NCBI GenBank assembly: GCA_963082975.1 | Contig: OY720346.1 | Coordinates: 48,766,296-48,830,295, forward strand | DNA length: 64,000 bases | Direction of reading: 5' to 3' | Source of the DNA: Labia minor | Lineage: Eukaryota > Arthropoda > Insecta > Dermaptera > Spongiphoridae | In this document: piece by piece, positions 11,826 to 23,790 of the stretch | Position numbering within the stretch: the first letter of the stretch is position 1 | Layout of the letters: every line of letters begins with the position of its first letter | Translations under genes and position numbers: made by a program | The notes under the pieces: generated by a model | What the model saw: only the letters and a program-made list of their open reading frames with translations | Databases searched by the model: none | What the model was told of the DNA's origin: nothing

Positions 11826-12465
11826 TTTTACCGACCGACGATAGTAAGGGAGGTATTGTTTTCACACCAAATTTCACATGTGGAGATTTTTACATATCTC
11901 CACTAATCATGCATTTTCTTAACAGAAAAAAGTATTTTTAACATGATGTCTGTCCGTCCGTCCGTCCGTAGAGATGTGTACAGCATGAACGGCTGAACGG
12001 ATTTTGATGAAATTTTGTATATTTACTCAATGCATCGGTGGGATGGATTGAGCAACTTTTGGTGCAATTCCGGAAACCGGAAGTGGTAGTATTAGCGATC
12101 GACGATAGGAAGGGAAGGGTTATTTTCACACCAAATTTCACATAAGGAGATTTTTTACATATCACCACGAATCATGCACTTTGTATTGGTTTTATTCTCG
12201 AAAAAAATCATTTTTATTAGTTTTTTTCTTAATTTAAAATTATATGACGTCATCCAGCCATTCATGACGTCACAGCCTGGTCTTACATATATATTAGAAA
12301 TAAAATAAAATTAAAAATATTTATGTTCTATCCATATCTGTTTTTTATTACATTAATAGATATATTAAAATTATTTGAAATTGTTTCTGTAGCTGGAAAT
12401 TAATTTATTTCAAACCGTCGGTCGGTTCGGACCTGGCCACAGGCCAACTTTTTTATTAAAATATA
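11826..12465 (+). repeat. R1 repeat, reference copy (Helentron/DINE-1-like)
   Basis: It starts at TTACCGACCGACG and ends at CGTCGGTCGGTTCGG..TGGCCACAGGCCA. An 11-bp perfect inverted repeat, ACCGACCGACG at 11830-11840 and CGTCGGTCGGT at 12416-12426, sits close to each end. A 5-bp stem-loop TGGCC-aca-GGCCA follows at the 3' end. The interior has a CTGT/CCGT tetranucleotide microsatellite near 11948-11968, GAACGGCTGAACGG, CCGGAAACCGGAAGTGG, duplicated ACACCAAATTTCAC blocks and paired TGACGTCA palindromes (12245-12252 and 12265-12272). No protein is encoded. Subterminal inverted repeats, an internal microsatellite and a 3' stem-loop resemble the architecture described for non-autonomous Helentrons such as DINE-1; this class assignment is an inference. 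Confidence 0.6.
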
Positions 12466-13395
12466 AGCTTAAAGTAAAAAATTTTTGATACGTCATTTAA
12501 AATTTTGTTTAATAATATATATAAGTCATATAGTTTTAATTTTAGTGGAAGTATTTTAAAGTGTGCCAAATATTAAAAAAAAACATATTTCAAACCTATT
12601 ATATAAATAATTTTAAAATATATACAAGTAAATAAAATAAAAATAGATAATTAATTTGTGACAAAAAATTGTTTAGGTTTACATTTTTTTATTGATTTAC
12701 TTTTAGGGAAAACTACAGGGCCAATTTTTATAAATTTTTACTGATTTATTTAGTCTTCAGGCAGGTGATCCTTTTTGTATTTAAATCTGAAGATATGGAT
12801 CAAAATACTTTTTGATAAAAAAAAAAAATCTAAATCTGAAAATACTAAAAAGATAAGTGCTGCGAATTTAATCCTACTCATCTATGTCTTTTGGAATATG
12901 TACCAATTTTCATTCCAGATAATTTTTTTTGAAATATTTCAAAGTTTTATTAATTTCCCAAGCCATTATCACACCCACAATTCGAAATCTCGAATAATTC
13001 CATAAGTATTTTATCATTAAATTATTTTTTATTTTCATTTTCATCAATCAAATAAATATTTAATAAATTATCTATATTAATATCATTAATTGTAATTGTA
13101 AGTGTTTGTACCGACAAAAAAGAACGAGCATAAAGAGAGAATAGAGAAGCATTATTATTATTATTTTATATTGTTTCATATATATAATTTTTAATTAAAT
13201 TAAAAACTAAACAAAATTAATACATTCCGAAATTAAGAATTTTTGTTGTTGTTTTTGTTGATAATTGAACCGCATAGCTATTCATTTCCTTATCGAAATT
13301 AAAAATTCCATTTAAATAGAATTCAAATGGTAATAATAATTTTAATATTAATATTTTTTTTTACTTTTTGTTTGCAAAAATTACCAGAATATATA
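12466..13395. other. A+T-rich non-coding stretch
   Basis: No recognised element. A 76-codon frame at 12775-13005 is Lys/Ile/Phe-rich, as expected from A+T-rich non-coding DNA. Confidence 0.5.
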
Positions 13396-13401
13396 TATAA
13401 T

Positions 13402-13571
13402 AGAGAGAGAGAAAGAGAGAGAGAGAGAGAAGGTGGGCCCTAATTGATTACATCTTAAATTCACCTTTGTTTAAAAAATTTTTTTGTTCTAACAAAAATA
13501 ATTAAAAAATTTAATTAATTTCAACCCCTTATATATATATATACATATAAGCTATGCAAATTATTCGCTAC

Positions 13572-13608
<37 letters not shown>
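13402..13608. repeat. GA and TA microsatellites
   Basis: An interrupted (GA)n lies at about 13402-13430, and a pure (TA)n of about 34 bases at 13575-13608. Between them lies A+T-rich sequence with no gene. Confidence 0.9.
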
Positions 13609-13609
<1 letters not shown>

Positions 13610-13870
13610 CGAATTCCTGCGTAATCCTCATGCATTTCTAATCACGAGGTGACATTAAGGTATATGATTAAGTAATTAAGCTCCCTTTAGACTTCCACCT
13701 ACACACATCAAACTCATCTTGGAGTCCTGGTTCTACTCATCGCCTCATCTCCCAATCCCTTTTTCCCCTTTAATCTTCTCCTCCCCATACTTCTGTGTAT
13801 CAGTGAGTGTGTGTGTGTGTGTGTGTGTGTTTTACTGGACCCAATATCACTCCTTACCACCATCCACTAT
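13609..13870. other. Unique G+C-richer island with GT microsatellite
   Basis: CTGCGTAATCCTCATGCATT, TCACGAGGTGACATTAAGG and a pyrimidine-rich section lead to a (GT)n tract at 13807-13831. The island is non-repetitive within the window and richer in G+C than its flanks. It contains homeodomain-like TAATCC and TAATCAC words, which are common by chance in such DNA. Candidate regulatory element, unproven. Confidence 0.25.
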
Positions 13871-14041
13871 TCCCATTTTGACTAGATAATATATAATAAT
13901 ATAATAAAATAAAAATGTTTCCATTCTGTTTGTGGAAAATTGATAAACAGGATTGAAACGATAAGGATATTAAAGGAGGATGTTTGTTATCTCTAGAGAG
14001 AATTTAATAGGAGAGTATAGTTTAATATCTAATAAAGCAGG

Positions 14042-14067
14042 ATATATATATATATATATATATATAT
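14042..14067. repeat. TA microsatellite
   Basis: A pure (TA)n tract of about 26 bases. Confidence 0.9.
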
Positions 14068-14069
14068 GT

Positions 14070-14730
14070 CGTATCTCTAGGATACACATAAATCTCTATC
14101 TATGCAAATAAGTGTCCGAAGGAAAATATACTAATACAAATCGTATTTAACTTATAGTTTAGAAATGCAAATGAATTCTATTCATAATTATTCCCTAAAA
14201 TAACTAATGAAAATTTTAATTTCTATTCTTAAAATTTCAAATTTCCTTTAATAACATTTATTAATAATTCTATTAAAAATTTATTATATTTAAAATTGTA
14301 AATACTAAAAAATATATTAAAACAAAAAAAAAAAAATAAAATAAAAAGATTTTGAAAATCTAATTATAATTAATTTTTTAACAAATACTAATCTTAATAA
14401 TTTTTTAAATGAATTATTAAACAATAATTTAATTAATTTCTAAAATGAATTAAAAAATATAATGCAACAAATATAATAATCATTTTTTTTTTTAAAAAAA
14501 AAGTAATTTTAATAATTAAAAGATAATATTTATATAACAATTTTTTTTTTCTGTTTAAACAGATATTATTTTATTCATTTTCAAAAATTTCAGTTGATTT
14601 AATTGTTTTCATAAATGAATAAATAAAATAAAAAAAGATTTCTTTTTAATTAATTCCTATTGCACACAAGAAATTCATTCAATTTATTATTATAAAAAAA
14701 AAATACTTATTTCATTATTGGGTAAATCAT
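14070..14730. other. Extremely A+T-rich stretch
   Basis: Nearly pure A/T sequence with long A and T runs. I see no gene or element. Confidence 0.6.
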
Positions 14731-14734
14731 TCTG

Positions 14735-14965
14735 TTGGAAAGCTCATGGGGAAAGGAAAGCAGAAACAAGGAATAAATATGTGGGCAGTAATTTCCATAG
14801 AGGAGGGCAAAAGCTTTCAATATGCAAATCTTTCATCTATCGAATGTTGCCAACTTTTGATTGGTCAATAAGGGTTTTATATTGAAGGTTACAACATGAG
14901 GATGATGATAATCAACATCAATGAGGAGGGCAGGATAAACAAACTCAGATCAATCCAATAGAAAA
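14735..14965. other. Unique island with octamer and CCAAT-like words
   Basis: The stretch AGGAGGGCAAAAGCTTTC..ATATGCAAATC..TTGCCAACTTTTGATTGGTCAATAAGG is clearly less A+T-rich than its flanks. It holds ATGCAAAT (POU octamer), ATTGGTC (inverted CCAAT box) and CAATAAG words close together. It is not repeated in the window and has no open frame. Candidate enhancer or promoter element, based on composition and motif clustering only. Confidence 0.3.
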
Positions 14966-15540
14966 TCATTAACACGTTTAATTTATTAACAAAAAAATAA
15001 AAAAAAAATTAATCCTGAAGTTTATCAATGAAATAAATTTATTTTAGATATCTAAACACGAGAATTTATTTATTTAAAGGAGAGAATTTTAAATGAATGT
15101 TAATCCGAAACTTATCATTTAATTCATGAATTTTTGATTTTTATCTTTTTTCCCTTTCTTTACTTTTCTTGTATAATATTTTACGTTATAAATGTCTGAA
15201 TTAATTATCATTCAACTCTTCACAAACCAATCTTAAGTAATAGCAGTTGGTAGCATTAAGAAAAAAAAACCTGTTTTAATATCAACAACAGGTAAATTCA
15301 AATCTATATATCTACGATTCATTTAATTTATTATATATCTCTAAAATGAGAAGAGATAAATAAAAAAATTATTAAATATTTTAATCTGATAAATAAATAT
15401 ATGTTTAAAAATCTATACCTATATAACAAAGTCTGATTATAACAATATATTTTATTAAAAGAAAAATAATAAACATTTTTGAAGAATTAAAATTAGATTT
15501 TAAAATTAATTTTTATGTTATATTAAATTTAGAGTATTTG

Positions 15541-15880
15541 AGAATAGGATTCTTCGCAAAATTTATGGGTCACCAAAGAATGGCGGAGACTGCATGACCT
15601 CTATGCATCTCCAGAAATAGTTAGGGTCATCGAGAAGGTTGTGATGGGAAGGGCATGTGGCAAGAATGGGAGATAAAAGACTGGCGAACTGTGCAATTGT
15701 GCAACATCCGCTTGGAAGACCAAGAACACGGTGGGTGTATTATGTAGGAAGGGACGTGAGAGAGATGGGAGAGGGTAGGGGTTGGATGGACGTGGCTGAG
15801 AATAGGGACACTTGGAGAAATGTGGTTGCTGCAGCCAAGAACTTTCGAGTTCCGTAGAGCCACAGACATAAATAGTAAGA
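15541..15880 (+). pseudogene. Non-LTR retrotransposon ORF2 C-terminus (LINE family L-A)
   Basis: The end of a reverse-transcriptase polyprotein. Frames to the left read RKIYGSPKNGG and LYASPEIVRVIE. A continuous frame at 15657-15857 then reads ARMGDKR, GRPRTRWVYYVGRD, GWMDVAENRDTWRNVVAAAK and NFRVP, ending at a stop at 15855-15857. The order (IYG..., LY.SPEIV, GH-ARM, GRPR-RW-D-V, W--VAQDR--WR, stop) is the usual tail of arthropod and worm RTE/Jockey-like LINE proteins. A frameshift separates the left part from the right, so it is dead. 5'-truncated, lacking the endonuclease and RT domains. The 3' UTR begins with AGAGCCACAGA, shared with other copies. Confidence 0.82.
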
Positions 15881-17130
15881 TATTTGATGTTATTTTTTCA
15901 TAAAAATATATTATTTAAATTTATTGTTAAAATAATTTAATTTTTTTAAATTAATATTTAATATATTATACTTTTTCTTTTCTTATTAATTATTTAGATA
16001 TTTAAAATATAATTAACATTAACTAATGTGATTATTTAAAGCTATATTACTCTCATTAACTAATTTTTTTTTGGAAATATTTCTATTAAAATTAATTTAA
16101 AAAATGATAATGAACAATGAGTAATATTTATCCCTGAAAGGCATTAAATGATCTATTAAGTCTCTTCAAGCTCAGGAAGCTTAATTTAGAATTCTCTTTG
16201 TTTCAGGCCATGAAATTGTTAAGTTGATTTTATTAGCTTTCCTAATTTGTCTCAATATTATATAATCTCCCTTTCTATCTTACTCTCTCACTCCTTATGT
16301 CTTTGTTTATATCTTTGAAATATCATTTTTTTTTTAATTACAAAATGTTTTTCTATCATTATCATTAAAAGTTTATTTTAAAATGCAAATGTGAGTATAT
16401 ATATATATATATTCAACCCTAATCATATTCTAATTCTTTTCAATTTTCTTGATTTTTTTTTATTAGTCTCTACATAATATTTCAATTAAATTATATCACT
16501 ATCTCCTGTATGAATCTTATCTATGTATTTTATTCTTTTCATTTTTGAACAAGTTAAAGTGATTTTAATTTTCATTACGAAAGAGAGAGATTTTATTTTT
16601 CTTTAGATAAGATATATAATTTTTCATTATTTTTTTTTATTTTTCGTTTCCATAATATATATTTAATATTCTGATATATATATATATATATATATTTATA
16701 TTCTTTTTAGATGAGAATACTGATTTAATAAAAAATTATATAAAATTTTGGTTTGATTTTCCAGTTGTCAAAACAATCGTTTTCTGAATCTCCTTTATAA
16801 TTCCTTTTATACATTTAGCTTACATTACGCACAACAATTGTAAAACAAAAGTATTTTTTCTTCATTCTGAAATGTCAAATTATAATAAATATGTTGCACT
16901 TAGAAATATTTCTTTGGAATTCCATGATGCAATTGATATTATCAGAAAATAAGACATAAACCCTAAAATATATAAAATTTCTAATGTTTTAAATATCATT
17001 GCCTATTAAAATGATTTTGAAATCAAAATTAGAAACAGAAGGATCAATTTTATCCAATCCAAAAATTTAATATTATACGTATATAATTAAAAAAAAATCA
17101 TATTTTTTTTTAAATATTATTATTATTGAA
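15881..17130. other. A+T-rich non-coding stretch with TA tracts
   Basis: (TA)n tracts near 16399-16411 and 16674-16694. No gene or element is recognised. Confidence 0.5.
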
Positions 17131-17133
17131 GAC

Positions 17134-17225
17134 GTTTCGAAGGGTGTTGGTTAACTGTGTTAGCCGACATACTCGTGGTCCCAGGTTCAAGTCTCGGCCA
17201 TGACAAGGGATTATTTCTAAGGTTT
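17134..17225 (+). repeat. tRNA-like SINE head fragment
   Basis: A box-B-like GGTTCAAGTCT at 17184-17194 follows GGGTGTTGGTTAACTG and TAGCCGACATACTCGTGG, so the segment resembles a degraded tRNA gene promoter. It is probably the 5' end of a SINE, related in plan to the better copy at 44.53 kb. No canonical acceptor stem or clear anticodon arm can be read, so it is not a functional tRNA gene. Confidence 0.45.
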
Positions 17226-17356
17226 ATTATCCTCATTTATATATGTGTAGTATAAAATATAAAGAAACAAAAATATCTCGGTTAAATTTAATCTGAAAAA
17301 TATTTTTTTAATAATAAATAAAATGTGTTTAATTGAATATATAATGTCTTATTTAG

Positions 17357-17394
17357 TTTTTTAAATCTATATATATGTATATAGATTTAAAAAA
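17357..17394. repeat. Perfect 17-bp inverted repeat, 4-base loop
   Basis: The left arm TTTTTTAAATCTATATA (17357-17373) pairs fully with the right arm TATATAGATTTAAAAAA (17378-17394) around the loop TATG. It lies between the SINE head at 17.13 kb and the SINE tail at 17.4-17.66 kb. Confidence 0.85.
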
Positions 17395-17414
17395 TATAGT
17401 ACATATTTTAGGAA

Positions 17415-17662
17415 ACGCAGGTGAATATTTAAGACACCACGTAACGGCTTTAACCTCCATCCTCGTGGTCAAGGACCCGGAAAGTAAATTTCTTCTAGCT
17501 GATAAAAAGTTGATAAAAAGTAGCGCCTCCGATCAAGAAAATCAAGATAAAGGAGGATAGGACCAGTTCTACTCATCATAGGACATCTAATTAATATATC
17601 TGATATAATTGATAGGAGCTATTCTTGCATAGAATGTACCAAAGTCAAAGTTTTTATTATTA
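17415..17662 (+). repeat. SINE 3' portion (tRNA-SINE family, copy B)
   Basis: The blocks AAAGTAGCGCCTCCGATC, CTACTCATCATAGGACATC, TAATTAATAT, TTGATAGGAG and TGTACCAAAGTCA-TTTTT match 44.69-44.77 kb and 8.55-8.63 kb in order. It is diverged and has a short tandem duplication (GATAAAAAGTTGATAAAAAGT). The frame at 17375-17560 is a chance frame through it. Confidence 0.65.
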
Positions 17663-20600
17663 TTATCACATAATAATTATATGATTTGTTACACTTACTA
17701 CTTAGCACTAGTGCTGGTTAACTCTTTCACCTACCCTGTTAATTCGTTTCTTTTCAGGAGGTTGGCGGAAAAGAAACCTCATCCTGGCCCGTACTATCTA
17801 TATATAAGACTGTTTAATTATCTAAATTGTGTTGATTTAGAAATTATAAAATTAATTGAGGTAAAAAAAATTGAAATTTTATAATTTTGAAAAAAAATAG
17901 ATAATATAACAGTATTTCATTAATATTTCCCACAATAAAAATGCATTTTTGAATTAAAATCATTTTTTTTTGTGGTTTTGTGCTATAGTTTTTGTTTCTA
18001 TTAATACTTACTTTTCTCAATGAGAGAGTTTGTTACACTTCCCTCGTTTCTTAACAATTTCCTCAACACTCTTACTCGTCCAGTCTCGTTTTATACGTTT
18101 ATCGTTTATATATGTATGTATTACAATCCATTTTATTTTTTTTTCTTCAAACAGTTCTTTTCCAATGTTTTATTTTATTCGATTGATTTAATTAATTAAT
18201 TAATTAATTGGTAAGGATATTTGTTTTTGTTAATATATTCTTTGAAATTAATAAAATTGCAAAGTGTGGGAGAATGTTGGAATGATTTGAAACAATTTTA
18301 AAGTCAAGTAAATTTATTGTAATAGATTCAGTGCACAGTATTTAAACTCAATGCAATTAAACTAGAAAGGGAAATGGCACAACTTGTATTCTATTCGATT
18401 TAATTTCCTCTCATTAAATTTAAGCACTCGATGCACTTGAATAGCTGATAGCAAATTAGATTAGCCACACCTATCGAATACTTGTCTTTATTATTACAGG
18501 AAAAATATATATAAACAAAAAATAAATGAATATATATATATAAATTTCGTAGAGAATCATCTTTTTTTGTTTAAATTTTAATTAATTTTGAAGAGATGCA
18601 AAAAAAAAAAAATATAAAGACCAACAAACATTTGAATGCAGATCTTGTAATGATAAATAATAAAAATTAGTATGTAAATATAATGTTTAATCAAAATCTC
18701 TTTATAGTTTCTTGTTTAACTTAATTTGAAAATTTCCAATTAAATTTTAAAAGAAATTAAATTGGATTTCTACTAGTGCTATATAGAGTACAAAGAATTC
18801 CATGAATTCAAATTTCTAATTGATTACTATTATTCATATTATTATTATTTTTATCTTAATTTTAGAAATTATATATATATATATATATATATATTTCAAT
18901 ATTTAAGTTAATTAATTAATTAAATAATCATGAGTGTTACTTAGTAGTAAAATGTTGAACTACTGAACTTCATTAAGTTCGCAAAAATTGAAAACATTGT
19001 ATTTAATGTTACCGAATAAAATTAAATATATTTATTTAAAAATATACTGATTACTTTGGACTTATATTCCTACAGCCAATAAAACAAAACAAATTAATTA
19101 AATTATTATAATTTATAGTGATTATATATTTTAAAGTAAAATGCTTATTAATATAACTAATTATATGAATTTGTATGAATTATTTGATTTGATTTGATTT
19201 AATTCTTTTTATATTATAATTTTATTATACAACATGAAAAACTTTTTCTTTTATAACAACTTTCAATTTATAAATGTAACTGTAAATTAATAATAAAATC
19301 AAAGAGGTTCAAGGTAAATAATTTTTTAAAAACACTCGATTATTTGTTTAAAACAAAAATTTTATTCAACATTTTAATCATTTCGACAGTAATGTCATCA
19401 TCAGAAGTTTTTCTAAATAAATAAGAACAAACTTTACAAATATAATACAAACTATACTATTTAATTATAGTCCAAACTTTGATGTTGACGTTACAGTCGA
19501 AAGGAATAATTTTTTTTTTAAACAAAAAACCAGGTGTTTTTAATAATCACTTACCTTTAACCTTTGATTTGATTTTATTATTAATTTTTAGTTACATTTA
19601 TAAATTGAAATTTATAAAAGAAAAAAAAAATTTTCATGCTGTATCTACAAATAATATTGTTTCAACGAGAGTTGTTAGTTCAATCTTTAAATCTAATATT
19701 ATAATTATTCTGATTTACCATTTTGAGACGGAAAGTACTGATTCATCCAATACATAATCAATATTCAGCTGTCTGGATCAAGTATTTGATTTTTTTGAAA
19801 AAAAAAAAAATTAATAAACTTATTAAATACATACTTAAGAATAAAATCAAACAAAATTTAATTATTAAGAATTGGGCAACTTACAATGTTGTTTTTCTTA
19901 TTTCGTTTATTATATTTTATTTTTTCTAATTAATATTTATTTTTCATTTTTTTTTTCTGTCATTGAGAACTAATTTACTTTTTTTTTTGTAGAGCTTGTG
20001 ATAGGATATTTAATTAATTTTAATCTGTTAACAAAAATGTTTTTTTTTTTCCCTAAACAATGAACTTTTTTTTAAGAATTTTATAATTATAAGATTTATT
20101 TTTAAGAATGAAAAAATGTTGAACAAATTTGGAATATTATTAATGTAAAATATAGGATCTAACTATATTGTCTGTCTCAAGTTTATTAATCAGATTAATC
20201 ATCAAATCCTCTATGGTAATAAAACGACTTGATCTCTATGATAAGATGTTTTGGTTAATAAAAAGATTAAACGAATGGAAGATAGTAGTAGATTATTATT
20301 ATATTGCACAAATGATTAATAACCAGACATAATAATATAATATATATTAATATTTTTAAAAATATTTTTCGTTTTATTTTCAATTAAATTAAATTAATTG
20401 AGAAATTGATTATATATAACATCTCTACAATTTAATTAATCTTTTCATTTAAAATCTTGTAAAAATTTTTTCAACTCCATCTCTTTCTCTCTTACCTAAA
20501 CTATCACTCTTAAGTAACAAACACTCTTGCATTCTTTAAGTAAATTAATTAAAATCTGTATAAGAAAGATAGATAGAGAGAGTTCATATAAATATAAATA

Positions 20601-21849
20601 TTCTATATAAGTAACGTTATAGTTTATATAGTAAATTTCAAAATTTCAATTCAATTAATATATTATAAATTATTTTATTTCTATACAATTTCATTCCTCA
20701 GGGAATTTGTTCAGATTGAAATAAAATTAATTTTAAAACAAAATAAAAAAAACAAAAAAAAAAAAACAATATTAATATAAAAACTTTTTGATATCATTGA
20801 ATAAGTTTTTATTCAAATAATTTTTATCAATGTTTTTATTTTATTTTATAGTCTAGATCTAGAACCTGAAATTAAAAAAATTATATGTAAATGATAAATG
20901 TCAAATTTTAATTTTTATTTATTACTTTAAAAACATTAAAATTTAACATTTGGAATAATTGAATATTGTAAATGAAAGAAATAGTTTATATAGGATATAT
21001 ATATAATGATTTATGAGAATTTTAAATATTATTAAACGATAATTTTATATGTTGGTATAATTCTATAAATTTTTCGAAATTCATGTAATTAGAAGTTTTT
21101 CATGTACCAAATTGATCTGTCGAGATTTGATTTTTTTAAAAATTATTTTTAAGTTATTAAACAAGAGATCAATAAATATCAAAGAATAATAAAATCATAA
21201 AATTACAATGTATTCAAGTGGAATTTCGAATTTCAATTGTACAATTCCGATAAAAAAAATCCAAAAAATATTAATATTTTTTTAGGTGGCCGATTCAGGC
21301 ATTCTATTAATTAGTATATAAAATATACACTTCAAAAAGTATGATTTATATGTGAAAAAATATTTTTTTTTTATAATAAAAAATACGAGGAATTCTAATA
21401 AAACAATCTAAGCTGTTGTCTTTTAATTAAATAATTTTAATATCAATATATAATATTTATATAAATTAAATCTTTAATAAGAATAAATAAAAAATGTCTT
21501 TTAATTTAATTTTAATTAAATATGTGTATCTAAAAAAACTTTTTTTCTGTATTTTTTAATTTATAATTAATATAATAGAACAAAGTGAAAAAACTATTGT
21601 TCAACAAGTGTGAGGGCATTCAATAAAAAAATACAAAAATAAAACACTCAGTAATTAGTGATTTAAACAATTTAATGAGAAAAACAAAATCGTATGTTTT
21701 AGATAATAAGAGGATTTTGGAAAATTCAGAAGAGTTTGTATAGTGAAGAGGAAGAAAAACTTTTTTCAATCTTTTTTCTATTGATGAATTATTGTCAAAA
21801 TCACAACTAGTATTGGTTGCAAACTTCACCTGTACATTATTGAATATAG
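17663..21849. other. Long A+T-rich stretch, no recognised gene
   Basis: Contents are simple: (TTAA)n near 18189-18210, (TA)n near 18867-18892, and many A/T homopolymers. A patch near 17735-17810 (a pyrimidine run, TTTTCAGGAGG, then a 67-codon frame) looks slightly like a splice acceptor plus coding, but nothing supports an exon. The frames at 19479-19757 and 19723-19929 are A+T-driven and not recognisable. Confidence 0.45.
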
Positions 21850-22055
21850 CTAGCTGCTCAGAGCGCCTTCTGCGCTCTTCACACCTAGACGGGGGCTCCG
21901 TCCCCTGTACCCCCGAGTGGTACATAGTTTTTGGTTGAAAGTAGTAAAAGGTTTTCATCCATTTTATTTCTATCAGTATATTAAGTACATAAAGCATTCA
22001 TTTCTTATTTAAAATATATTTTAATTTAATCAGTAAATTAATTATATATTAGCGG
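21850..22055 (-). mobile_element. Helitron-like 3' end, R3 copy 1
   Basis: On the minus strand the end reads GAAGAGCGC-agaag-GCGCTCTGAGCAGCTAG. A perfect 7-bp stem (21860-21866 with 21872-21878, 5-base loop) is followed 6 bases later by CTAG (21850-21853). A stem-loop just upstream of a CTRR end defines Helitron 3' termini. The adjacent 200 bp (GGGGGCTCCG, CCCCTGTACCCCCGAG, GGTACATAGT, AAAGGTTTTCATCC) is shared with the copy at 26.2 kb. The base beyond CTAG is C rather than the expected T. The 5' end is not identified and no protein is encoded. Confidence 0.65.
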
Positions 22056-22340
22056 ACCAGTGTGAGAGCCCTCATACGCAAAGAAATTGAAACGCAAAAG
22101 ATTATAAATATTATAAGATATAAGAGGCACTGGATGTGACGTCACAAATGACGTCAAAAATATTAAAAAGTAAGAAAAAAATTATTTTTTCACTTTTCTC
22201 AAAAACTATTTATTGTTTTCCAATGAATTTCACACTATTAATAGATTAGCCCGAGGGCTGTCAAATGGCATTGGAATGGCCCAAATCGCATAAGTCGTTT
22301 AGGAGGAGTATGTATGTCTTTTACATATATAGATAACTTT
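22056..22340 (+). repeat. R5 repeat-like segment with paired TGACGTCA
   Basis: It directly follows R3. It contains GTGTGAGAGCCCTCATACGC, two CRE/ATF palindromes TGACGTCA at 22137-22144 and 22149-22156, a T-rich section CACTTTTCTCAAAAACTATT, then GCCCGAGGGCTGTCAAATGG and GGAGGAGTATGTATGTC. Its plan (paired TGACGTCA near a TTTTCTC-AAAA block) resembles R1, but sequence identity is low. Possibly part of the same mobile element as R3. No coding frame. Confidence 0.4.
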
Positions 22341-23620
22341 CAATCTCATATCCTTTTCAGAAAAATAAAAATAAAATATTTAGAAGATTTATAAATGCCC
22401 TAAGGTGTACTACCTAGTAACACATCTTGCGACAGTATAAAGTATAGATCGAGAAAAGAAAATTATTTCAAAAGAAAGTAAAGAAGTAAAGTGATAAAAC
22501 AATAAGAAATTAATACTTTCCAATTTTGTTTTCAAAAAACTGCTTGATTTTTTTGATATTTTTATTTTTGGTATTAAGCCTAATAATTTAGTAAAAGAAT
22601 TAATAAACACAGGTTTCGTATATTAATTAAAAAAATATTTTAAACACTATATGTATGATGGTAAAATAAATAGAACTTGTCATTTCTTATGTCCTAACGA
22701 GGACGAATTCAAACTATCCCAATGGGTATCATACCAAATTTTGAAACTTTAATTGCGCCAGAACAATTATATACGTTCATTTAAAGAAAAAACTTTAAAT
22801 TTCATTATACATAGAATCTTTTACTCAAAAAAAATATATATTTTCTTGAAAAATTCCCTTTACAACTTATTTCATATTAAATTTACTAGATATGCCCTAA
22901 AAATAAAATTTTTAATAAATTCTAACCAGTTTTTTTTTTTTGTCAACTGAATCCAAACCTATCTGATAATTTGATTATGCTGCCCATGCCTTTACATCTA
23001 CAAGAATTAAGAATTAATTTAAAATTTAAACCTGTCCCGAAGTGGACTGTGTCCCAAGGTAAACCACTCTACCCTACTATACAAATATCCTTTGGTAGCT
23101 TTTCATTATAATAATTTTCAATTCAATTATTATTGTATTACCTCAATTATGCTTCGAACATAATTTATTTCAAATTAGTCAAATAAATACATAAATTATC
23201 AAAATAAAAAAAAAATAATAAAGATGAAGAATGAAAGGTAAGGTAATAAGATTTCACAGATAATAAGCATCTGGTCACATGACCTATTGAAGATATAATA
23301 TATTCATATAGTGATACAACCAAAACATCAGTAATAAATTATACTTTAAATATATTGGTAATAAAATCAGATTATTAGCCACAGCTCCGAAGTTGTTTGA
23401 TTATTTATATCTATATCTATATATATATATATATACATAAATTTATCTATATACATATATATTTGTATATATATATAAGTTACAAATACAGAGAGGCTGG
23501 AAGCTATTACGGACTGCGGTTCTCCCTCCTTCGTCTGGAGAAAATTACTCCAAGCGCAAGGCACACACAAGTACATTATTATCTTATTATGGCTTAAGGA
23601 TAAGCTAAGGGAAACTTTGT
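22341..23620. other. A+T-rich non-coding stretch with TA tracts
   Basis: TA-rich microsatellites near 23407-23480. Short frames at 22410-22610 (minus) and 22753-22950 (plus) are Lys/Phe/Ile-rich and unrecognised. A less A+T-rich patch at 23495-23570 has no interpretable content. Confidence 0.45.
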
Positions 23621-23624
23621 GTTT

Positions 23625-23790
23625 CATTTAATTAAAATCTCTTCTCTCACTCTTCTTACTACGCTGAAGCAGTCGCACGCGTGGCCGAAAAAAAAACGAT
23701 GCTTATACTGAGAGAGAGGGAGAGAAAGAGATGAGAGAGGGTAGACCTTGACATTACTCAATCCGTTCATCTTTTTCTTTCACAGTGCCA
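23625..23790. other. Short G+C-richer island with purine run
   Basis: GCTGAAGCAGTCGCACGCGTGG followed by (GA)-rich sequence AGAGAGAGGGAGAGAAAGAG. Unique in this window. No coding evidence. Confidence 0.25.

Noticed and set aside
17681..17884. Possible exon after TTTTCAGGAGG with a KKPHPGP-containing frame
   Set aside because: A pyrimidine tract plus AG is common by chance; no donor site or continuing exon is found. A distant resemblance to the NPGP motif near LINE N-termini is too weak to report.
21606..22411. GTGTGAGGGCATT and AATGCCCT..GTGT as ends of one element spanning R3 and R5
   Set aside because: The inverted match is short and imperfect, and no target duplication is visible.
23397..23627. 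Overlapping frames rich in Ile-Tyr
   Set aside because: They translate the TA microsatellite in both directions.
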